Source: Candidatus Obscuribacterales bacterium
Lineage (GTDB): Bacteria; Cyanobacteriota; Vampirovibrionia; Obscuribacterales; Obscuribacteraceae
Length of the DNA stretch: 37,252 nt
Direction of reading: 5' to 3'
Assembly: GCA_019745415.1 (NCBI GenBank)
Contig: JAIETF010000106.1
Location: 1-37,252 of the forward strand
Shown here: piece after piece, positions 31,417 through 37,252 of the stretch
Position numbering within the stretch: position 1 is the first letter of the stretch
How the letters are laid out: each line of letters opens with the position of its first letter
Notes under the pieces: generated by a model
Told to the model about the DNA's origin: nothing
The model's input: only the letters and a program-made list of their open reading frames with translations
Database searches by the model: none
Made by a program: the position numbers and the translations under genes

Positions 31417-33612
31417 CTCGGAGAGAGAGAAATAACCCCTGTCACCATCGAGCTTAATAGATTCACGCTCATAGAGTTCTAGTTCGAAAACCTTTCGTCT
31501 AACTGCCGCCATATCAGCCTTGTTCCAGCTAAAGGCCGGCTCGTCTATCTTATGTTTCAGTTCCATCAGCTTACTAATTTTCTTGGCTGAGAGATTGGGA
31601 ATATTCAGGGTCAATTTTAAATTGCGTCGATTAGGGCAATTTTCTAGTGCCTGCAAGATATCTTTAGGACTATAGAGACAGTCTCGTACTTTCAACGCCC
31701 TGAGACCAGGCAGACTCATCAACTTAGCCAATTGCTCCGGGCTGATATCAGTCTTCTCGATACATACGCACTTGAGCTGCTTAGCGCGGGTAAGAGAATC
31801 TATATCTTCTTCACTCAAACTCAAAGTAGATAAAGACAATCCTTCCAACTTATCTAATTGTGATAATTTAGCCAAGAAATTCGTAAATTCCTGCCCGCGC
31901 ACTGAATTGAAATAAATCACTCGCGCATTGTGAATTTGCTGACAATTTAGCAATGGGAAATTGATCACGCAGTGCGCCACCGAAAATTCACGAGAACTAG
32001 GCAAATCATCCAGAGCCATTATGTCTTTATCTAAGACCATTCGCTCCAGGCGTATCTGCTTAAGTGCTGTCCAATCTTTTACACATTTGATGGCAGGGTA
32101 AAAGTCTGACACCCTTTCGAAACGCAGTTGCAAGTCAAAAGAATCTGGCTTCAAGCCGGCAATGTACTCTCTGGGGGTGCTACCGAAAATGATGAATTCC
32201 CATTTGCCACCGCTGTTCACAGGTATGCTCATCGTTTTCCAAGCTTCGCGAGCACCGCCGGGGAGCCAGATTTCACCGATGCGGGAGTTTGGAAACTGAT
32301 ATTTGATGGACTTCTTTGTGCGCGATATCTCATAACCTCTGGAGATCAATGCACGATCCTCAGCTGAGATTCTTTTACTCCCTGTAAAACCCTCTCTAGT
32401 CACCTCAATCTTTCTGGAAAGTAGAGAAACCATGCTAGTTTCACCTGTCTTTGCCTCAAAAGTAACATCAACTGGTGGTGCAGCCTCGGGCCGAGCCGGC
32501 TTGACAAAATAGTAGGTCACCAAGCCCAAAAGACTCAAGCAGACCATAGTCAACAAAATCAGAAGCCCAGTCTTCATGCGCGAGAGAAGTTCTACATCTG
32601 AATCATTATTCTCTACTGTTTTGCCAAGATCGGCAAAGCCTTCTGACTTGATTCCAGTCCCATAGACCGGGCGGCAATCTAAATATCGCTCCAGATCAAC
32701 GGCAAACATCTGCATAGACGAATATCGCTCGCGCGGACTTTTGGCCAAGGCACGAGCTACCAATAGCTCAAGTTCAGATGAAAACTCATGTCCGCTAGTC
32801 TCAGATAAAGATGGCAAGGGCGCCGACATGTGCATGCCCAAAGTCTCGAATATAGATTCGCCTTTATAAGGCACCTGACCACTGAGCATTTCAAACAAAG
32901 TGCAGCCAAGACTATAGACATCACTGAGAGGGCTTGCCGCCTGCCCAGTCACAACTTCAGGGCTCATATAATACGGTGTGCCGAATATCTGCCCGGTGGC
33001 AGTTAGTTTCTGCTTTTCTTTGGAAGAGAGACGATCGCTGCTCAATGCCGCGATACCAAAATCCAACACCTTCAGATTCAAACTGCTTCTACTGGCACTA
33101 TGCGGAAGAATAAAATTAGAGGGCTTCACATCTCTGTGCACAACCCCCATACCATGAGCGAAATGCAATGCCTTTGCCGCTTCAATTGCAGCTTTGATTG
33201 CCAGCTCTTCCGGGAGGGCGCCCCGGACATCCACAAGATCGGAGAGACTATCCCCTTCAATCAGTTCCATCACATAAAAGGGCGCGGCGCGCTCGGCATC
33301 AATACCGCAATTAAAAATCTTCACTATACCAGGGTGATCTAGGCGCCCGAGGGCCCGCGCTTCGCGCACAAAGCGCTGCCAGTTTTCCTCTGTAAGCAAA
33401 TGCGGATACAAAACTTTCAAAGCGACCGGCTGACCTATGAACCGATGACGAGCCTCAAATACGACTCCCATGCCGCCCCGCCCCAGCTCTTTCAATAGTT
33501 CATAATCATTGCCGACAAAGTCTCCCACCCTAAACGAGGCGGAGACCGATGCTCGATTCTCAGAATCTTTTTTAGATCCTTTTTTAGAACCTTTTTCAGA
33601 ACTTTCGCTCAT
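31411..33612 (-). CDS. Transmembrane Ser/Thr protein kinase (PknB-like), 733 aa
   Basis: A Hanks-type kinase domain at about 37-310: glycine loop LGRGGMGVVF, Lys66 (VALKVL), catalytic VHRDVKPSN (Asp161), DFG at 184-186 and GTPYYMSPE in the activation segment. All key residues are present. A single membrane helix at about 349-370 leads to an extracytoplasmic region with leucine-rich-like strands (LEGLSLSTLSLSEEDIDSL, then LPGLRALKVRD). The N-terminal Lys/Ser tail (EKGSKKGSKKDSEN) is flexible. The ATG at 33612 is preferred to a TTG one codon earlier. It lies 82 bases downstream of a paralogous kinase on the same strand. The ligand is unknown. Confidence 0.9.
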   Translation of the reverse strand: MSESSEKGSKKGSKKDSENRASVSASFRVGDFVGNDYELLKELGRGGMGVVFEARHRFIGQPVALKVLYPHLLTEENWQRFVREARALGRLDHPGIVKIFNCGIDAERAAPFYVMELIEGDSLSDLVDVRGALPEELAIKAAIEAAKALHFAHGMGVVHRDVKPSNFILPHSASRSSLNLKVLDFGIAALSSDRLSSKEKQKLTATGQIFGTPYYMSPEVVTGQAASPLSDVYSLGCTLFEMLSGQVPYKGESIFETLGMHMSAPLPSLSETSGHEFSSELELLVARALAKSPRERYSSMQMFAVDLERYLDCRPVYGTGIKSEGFADLGKTVENNDSDVELLSRMKTGLLILLTMVCLSLLGLVTYYFVKPARPEAAPPVDVTFEAKTGETSMVSLLSRKIEVTREGFTGSKRISAEDRALISRGYEISRTKKSIKYQFPNSRIGEIWLPGGAREAWKTMSIPVNSGGKWEFIIFGSTPREYIAGLKPDSFDLQLRFERVSDFYPAIKCVKDWTALKQIRLERMVLDKDIMALDDLPSSREFSVAHCVINFPLLNCQQIHNARVIYFNSVRGQEFTNFLAKLSQLDKLEGLSLSTLSLSEEDIDSLTRAKQLKCVCIEKTDISPEQLAKLMSLPGLRALKVRDCLYSPKDILQALENCPNRRNLKLTLNIPNLSAKKISKLMELKHKIDEPAFSWNKADMAAVRRKVFELELYERESIKLDGDRGYFSLSEL

Positions 33613-33694
33613 CAAGAAAACACTCTAGATAAAGAGAGGACTCTATATTCTATCTGCTTATGAATGAAAAATCCGTGAAAGAAAATCACCTAAA

Positions 33695-35995
33695 TTAGTC
33701 ATCGAACTTATAAAACCTCCGGTTTGTGATATCGAAATAATAGCGCCTGGTAATCAGTTGCAAGTTCTTAAAATTGGCAATCCTTGCTCGCTCTGCATCA
33801 CTCCAGACGATTTCTCTGATCGAGACCTGACCAGCAGATTTAATTTCAGCCTTTTGCTCGGCTGAATAAGCCGGATCCATGAGCACAACTGTTTTGATAT
33901 GAGAAGCAAAAGGCATACAAGCAAGCACATCAGACGCTTCAAAATCCCAGTCGGTAACAATAAGCCCAGTAATAGTTTTTGATTGGCAGAGTAGTTTCAA
34001 TTGTTCAGCAGAGACGATGGTGCGACTTAGACTGAGCCCTCTGTATGCCTTAAGCTTTGCCAGGGCGGCTATGACTGCGTCATCGACGGGTAGACGGTCC
34101 AACTCGTAGCGCCCCAGCTTTGGCAGCGATGATGCCCAACGCAAAAGAGCCATAATTTCAGAGCACTCTGTATGAGGACAATTTAGCGACAAATACTCAA
34201 GCTTTGAAAAACCAACCTTGCTATCGTCATCAGGCAGTTCAAAGCGACAATCTGAAATCTGAATTATCACCGGTGAAGGTATTGCTTTGAGCAAGCGCCA
34301 AGATAACTTGCTTATCTTATAGTGTGCCAGCCTCAAGTGTTCTATCTGCCCCCAACCTTTGAGAGCCTCGGCGGCTTGTCTTGCCTGAGCATCTTCGCCG
34401 ATTGTGAAATAGAGCCTGACTGAATCAGGCTCGAAACCCTTCAAGAAGAGTGGCGAAAACCCCTCTCTCAAATAGAACATCGGCTTGTCGCCATTCTTTG
34501 ACTGAGGCAGAACGACATCACCACGGGCGGGATAGTCTTTGCCGTCAAGGCTGAGACGCCCTAAACAAAACTGAGACGGAAAGCGAAAATGCCAAGCCTT
34601 GATAGAGGCTTTCACCTTGTAAGGCTTGACCCCCGCCAGCAACTCATTCTCGAATAGTCCATAGTCGGCAGTACCATATTTAGTGACATAGACATCACCA
34701 ATGCAATCTAATTGAGTCAAGAAAAACTTTCTTCGCTCGTCAGACAGTTGAGCAGCAGGCTTTGCCTGCTGCGAAGAATTCCCAGAGGAGCGCGCTTTAG
34801 CTTCATCTACCAAGTTCTCATTCTTCAGAGCTTCATTGGCGATCTTTCCAAGCACCTCACCGGTCGCTCCATTCAACTGGCTATGACGCCTGTCATTCTC
34901 CGTAAACAAAGGGATTGTCTTTAAGGCTAATAGCCTTGGGACAAAGAGACAAGCGACAACCGCAAGACATAAAGGCAAAACAGACAGCAAAATCAAGCGT
35001 TTCCGCTTGCGCCTCCTTTCTTCCTCGCTATCTTGAACAGCTCGCAGTACAGGTCCCGAAAAACCGGTTGACTTAATGCCGGCAGCATAAACCGACAAGC
35101 CATGCAAATAACGTTCAAGGTCGAGGGCGAACTGAGCCATGCTCTGATAACGCAGCTGAGGAGACTTAGCTAGCGCCAGAGCGAGAATACGTTCAAGATC
35201 TTCATCGAACTGATTGCCCTTATCAATTTCCGATAGGCGCGGCTGAGGCGCAGAAACATGCATACTGATAGTCTCGAAGGCATTCTCACCGACAAAGGGC
35301 GGACGCCCTGTTAAGCACTCAAAAAGAGTGCACCCTAAAGAATAGATATCGCTTTGCTTCCCGACCTCGCCCCCACTAGCTTGCTCAGGACTGAGATAGT
35401 AGGGAGTTCCGAATATAGCACCAGCAGCGGTGGCATACTGCCGAACCGAATCCGAAACTTGAAACAAGCCTTCTTTCTGAACTTCCTTGGCGATGCCGAA
35501 GTCTACCAGCTTGATTGACGCCTTGCCTTCGGGATCGATGACTATGATATTTGATGGCTTTACATCGCGGTGAATGACACCGTGACGATGGGAAAAATCT
35601 AAAGCCTGCGCAACCAGAATAATAATAGAGATGGCTCGGCCGACTTCCAAGCGCTGCCTTTCACTATGCTTGACATAGGACGCTAGGGACTCTCCGTCCA
35701 AGTACTCCATTACATAGAAAGGGCACTCGCCGTCCTTACTTTTATCAATGCCGAAGTTGAATACCTTCACAATGCCCTGATGATCGAGGCGAGCCAGTAC
35801 TCGCGCCTCCGCCTGAAAGCGGTGCCAGCTCTCCTGGTTCACAAGATGCGGATAGAGCAGCTTGAGCGCATACTGACTACCAGGTATGAGCTTGTGTTCA
35901 GCTAAAAAAACCGCTCCCATGCCGCCTCGACCAATTGGACGGCCAAGCCTGTAGTCATCTCCGACTAAATCCCCTCTTCTATATAAGTCCGCCAA
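33695..35995 (-). CDS. Transmembrane Ser/Thr protein kinase (PknB-like), paralogue, 766 aa
   Basis: Kinase domain at about 15-300 with IGRGGMGAVF, Lys45 (YALKLL), IHRDVKPSN (Asp144), DFG at 165-167 and GTPYYLSPEQ. A basic stretch (EEERRRKRKR) precedes one membrane helix at about 334-354. The extracytoplasmic part holds leucine-rich-like units (IEHLRLAHYKISKLSWRLL, then LEYLSLNC). It shares kinase, helix and tail layout with the next gene, so the two are tandem paralogues. The start is a TTG at 35995 with GAGG about seven bases upstream; no in-frame ATG fits. Upstream lies a short tandem repeat and then the rRNA-linked tRNAs, read in the opposite direction. Confidence 0.9.
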   Translation of the reverse strand: MADLYRRGDLVGDDYRLGRPIGRGGMGAVFLAEHKLIPGSQYALKLLYPHLVNQESWHRFQAEARVLARLDHQGIVKVFNFGIDKSKDGECPFYVMEYLDGESLASYVKHSERQRLEVGRAISIIILVAQALDFSHRHGVIHRDVKPSNIIVIDPEGKASIKLVDFGIAKEVQKEGLFQVSDSVRQYATAAGAIFGTPYYLSPEQASGGEVGKQSDIYSLGCTLFECLTGRPPFVGENAFETISMHVSAPQPRLSEIDKGNQFDEDLERILALALAKSPQLRYQSMAQFALDLERYLHGLSVYAAGIKSTGFSGPVLRAVQDSEEERRRKRKRLILLSVLPLCLAVVACLFVPRLLALKTIPLFTENDRRHSQLNGATGEVLGKIANEALKNENLVDEAKARSSGNSSQQAKPAAQLSDERRKFFLTQLDCIGDVYVTKYGTADYGLFENELLAGVKPYKVKASIKAWHFRFPSQFCLGRLSLDGKDYPARGDVVLPQSKNGDKPMFYLREGFSPLFLKGFEPDSVRLYFTIGEDAQARQAAEALKGWGQIEHLRLAHYKISKLSWRLLKAIPSPVIIQISDCRFELPDDDSKVGFSKLEYLSLNCPHTECSEIMALLRWASSLPKLGRYELDRLPVDDAVIAALAKLKAYRGLSLSRTIVSAEQLKLLCQSKTITGLIVTDWDFEASDVLACMPFASHIKTVVLMDPAYSAEQKAEIKSAGQVSIREIVWSDAERARIANFKNLQLITRRYYFDITNRRFYKFDD

Positions 35996-36025
35996 TCGGT
36001 TGCCTCGTCCAATAGAAACATAGCC

Positions 36026-36067
36026 AGAGAAACTTAGTCAGAGAAACTTAGCTGGAGAAACTTAGCT
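36026..36067. repeat. Three 14-base tandem repeats upstream of the kinase gene
   Basis: Units agagaaacttagtc (36026-36039), agagaaacttagct (36040-36053) and ggagaaacttagct (36054-36067) follow one another, with a partial fourth copy (ggagaaagatag) after them. They lie 31 bases upstream of the kinase start codon, within its presumed leader. No function is apparent. Confidence 0.85.
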
Positions 36068-36231
36068 GGAGAAAGATAGAAAGAACCCCAATCAATCTCT
36101 TAATTCCCGAAATCAACCAAGACTATGTTTTGCATCTATATAATGATTGAAGGCAATATAAAAGAATCTGTGTAAACTGGCTTATTTCAAGCCTTTTTGT
36201 GAAGAACCTTAAAACTAGCAGACTTACTCTG

Positions 36232-36259
36232 TTTACCGATCTGCGCTCGGTGGTACGAT
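36232..36259 (+). promoter_or_regulatory. Candidate promoter for the tRNA-Ile/tRNA-Ala/23S unit
   Basis: TTTACC (36232-36237) and TACGAT (36254-36259) are 16 bases apart and end 11 bases before tRNA-Ile. A TATAAT at 36139-36144 is a further -10 candidate without a clear -35. Assignment is weak; transcription start mapping would settle it. Confidence 0.3.
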
Positions 36260-36270
36260 ATTTTGGCTGA

Positions 36271-36344
36271 GGGCTATTAGCTCAGGTGGCTAGAGCGCAC
36301 CCCTGATAAGGGTGAGGTCCCTGGTTCGAGTCCAGGATGGCCCA
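36271..36344 (+). tRNA. tRNA-Ile (anticodon GAT)
   Basis: A 74-base cloverleaf: acceptor GGGCTAT pairs with ATGGCCC (one G-U), D arm GCTCAGGTGGCTAGAGC, anticodon stem CACCC/GGGTG around CTGATAA (anticodon GAT), T arm CCTGG-TTCGAGT-CCAGG, discriminator A, no encoded CCA. This is the isoleucine tRNA normally found in the 16S-23S spacer, but no 16S gene precedes it here. Confidence 0.97.
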
Positions 36345-36434
36345 GATCGTAAACCTTTCTGCAACAAAGCAAACACCAAATCCAATAACTGATATTATGG
36401 ATGAAGTGAGCGCGGCAGGAAGATTGCCCGCGAA

Positions 36435-36479
36435 ATTCAGTCGAGTTATTATGGCGAGAGTCAAAGTAATCGACTGAAT
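36435..36479 (+). other. Inverted repeat between the two tRNAs
   Basis: ATTCAGTCGA (36435-36444) is the exact inverse complement of TCGACTGAAT (36470-36479), giving a 10-bp stem with a 25-base loop. A smaller GC-rich stem (CGCGG-CA/TG-CCCGCG, near 36410-36431) lies just before. Both could be RNA processing structures in the precursor. Confidence 0.55.
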
Positions 36480-36489
36480 CGCAAAGCCC

Positions 36490-36562
36490 GGGGGCTTGGC
36501 TCAGTTGGTAGAGCGTCTCGTTTGCACCGAGAAGGTCAGCGGTTCGAATCCGCTAGCCTCCA
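36490..36562 (+). tRNA. tRNA-Ala (anticodon TGC)
   Basis: A 73-base cloverleaf: acceptor GGGGGCT pairs with AGCCTCC (one G-U), D arm GCTCAGTTGGTAGAGC, anticodon stem TCTCG/CGAGA around TTTGCAC (anticodon TGC), T arm AGCGG-TTCGAAT-CCGCT, discriminator A, no encoded CCA. Together with tRNA-Ile it is the classic spacer pair of rRNA operons. Confidence 0.97.
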
Positions 36563-36890
36563 AAATCTAAACGAGGGCGAAGACACCAGTCTGACAATTG
36601 AAGCGATTAAAGCTTTGGTAGTCAGGATGAGTAGAGTACCCCCAATCACAAAGATAACCGAAATCAATTCGATAATATCAATTCGATACTATCAATTCGA
36701 GAAGGTCTGGGCATAAGCCCACGAGCCAACCGTGAGGCTCTCTAAACCGGTTCAGTACCCTGAAATCTGCATATTGAGGTCCGTATTCCACCAAGTAGTT
36801 GTGAATGCGCAAGCATTCACGGCACAGTTTAGAAGACGCACGCCAAAAACAATGAGATATCAGCCGATATCACAAGTTCTTCTAAACGTT
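36563..36890 (+). other. Spacer between tRNA-Ala and 23S rRNA (23S leader)
   Basis: No gene is seen in these 328 bases. They hold a triple ATCAATTCGA repeat and several stems. GTGAATGC-GCAA-GCATTCAC (36801-36820) is a perfect 8-bp hairpin with a GNRA loop. GTTTAGAAGA (36827-36836) pairs with TCTTCTAAAC (36878-36887), enclosing the smaller stem GATATC-AGCC-GATATC (36856-36871), and ends three bases before the 23S start. GAGCC/GGCTC near 36723-36739 may form another. These are likely leader processing structures. Confidence 0.6.
36663..36700. repeat. Three ATCAATTCGA copies with 14-base period
   Basis: ATCAATTCGA occurs at 36663-36672, 36677-36686 and 36691-36700, exactly 14 bases apart, with variable four-base links (TAAT, TACT). 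It lies in the 23S leader. It may be a slippage product or a protein-binding array. Confidence 0.85.
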
Positions 36891-37252
36891 GGTTAAGCTA
36901 CTAAGAGCGCACGGTGGATACCTTGGCGTCAGCAGCCGATGAAGGACGCAATAAACTGCGAAATGCTACGGGGAGCCGTTATGGGCTACGATCCGTAGGT
37001 CTCCGAATGGGGCAACCCCGCTGAGTGAAGCTCAGCGACGCATATCTGAATACATAGGGTATAGCGAGGTAAGTCCGGGAACTGAAACATCTTAGTACCG
37101 GGAAGAAAAGAAAACAAAACAGTGATTCCCTCAGTAGCGGCGAGTGAACGGGGAGGAGCCTAAACCATTAGGACGAAAGTCCTAGTGGGGTCGCGGGACT
37201 CCGCAAGGGATGGGATAAGGTTAGTCGAAGAGCTCTGGAAAGAGCCACCATA
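36891..37252 (+). rRNA. 23S ribosomal RNA, 5' part (continues beyond the window)
   Basis: The start GGTTAAGCTACTAAGAGCGC, followed by ACGGTGGATACC, is the conserved 23S 5' end. Further conserved segments are GATGAAGGACG, CGAATGGGGCAACCC, GAACTGAAACATCT and AGTAGCGGCGAGTGAACGG, all in the order expected for domain I. About 362 bases are present with no insertion. The 5' boundary is placed by similarity to other bacteria and may be off by a few bases. Confidence 0.96.

Noticed and set aside
35996..36270. A degraded 16S gene before tRNA-Ile
   Set aside because: None of the conserved 16S segments, such as the 3' anti-SD end, can be seen in these bases.

Overview
The window looks like chromosomal DNA of a Gram-negative-type bacterium related to, but not itself a photosynthetic member of, the Cyanobacteria (for example the Melainabacteria/Vampirovibrionia, perhaps Obscuribacterales). 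The lineage call is inference. It rests on a CBS-less GuaB3-type IMP dehydrogenase, an SbtA-family bicarbonate transporter, an RND metal pump and AnmK (both implying a periplasm and murein recycling), several Hanks-type Ser/Thr kinases, and tRNAs without encoded CCA. No photosynthesis gene is seen.

Layout. 1-3128 (minus strand): the start of a secreted protein, a Cys-cluster (YkgJ-type) protein and anmK. 3402-6061 (plus): guaB3 and a membrane-anchored HtrA protease. 6100-7515: a small 5'(3')-deoxyribonucleotidase divergent from a DeoR-type regulator. 7813-10410 (plus): a 649-residue protein with a papain-like Gln/Cys/His/Asn signature, followed closely by a 208-residue protein I do not recognise. 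17585-10364 (minus): a co-directional run of leuS, a rhomboid-like protein lacking catalytic residues, a WbpM/FlaA1-type nucleotide-sugar dehydratase, larE and larB. 17818-23019 (plus): tyrS, two small genes and a CzcA-type RND pump. 28689-22995 (minus): four overlapping genes for a thioredoxin-like protein, two large polytopic membrane proteins (GT-C-like and YfhO family) and a single-pass protein.

28835-31416 (plus): tRNA-Ala(CGC), an SbtA-like transporter carrying an extra periplasmic domain, and an orphan OmpR-type response regulator. 35995-31411 (minus): two paralogous transmembrane Ser/Thr kinases. 36271-end (plus): tRNA-Ile(GAT), tRNA-Ala(TGC) and the 5' part of the 23S rRNA gene. No 16S gene lies upstream of tRNA-Ile, so the rRNA operon is split.

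The points most worth following up are the split rRNA operon, the papain-fold protein with its partner gene, the SbtA fusion with a duplicated periplasmic module and CxxC motif, the apparently inactive rhomboid, and the tandem kinase pair. Several starts were moved from the longest open frame to sites with a better Shine-Dalgarno (SD) sequence; this is noted at each gene. No CRISPR array, insertion sequence or prophage was seen.
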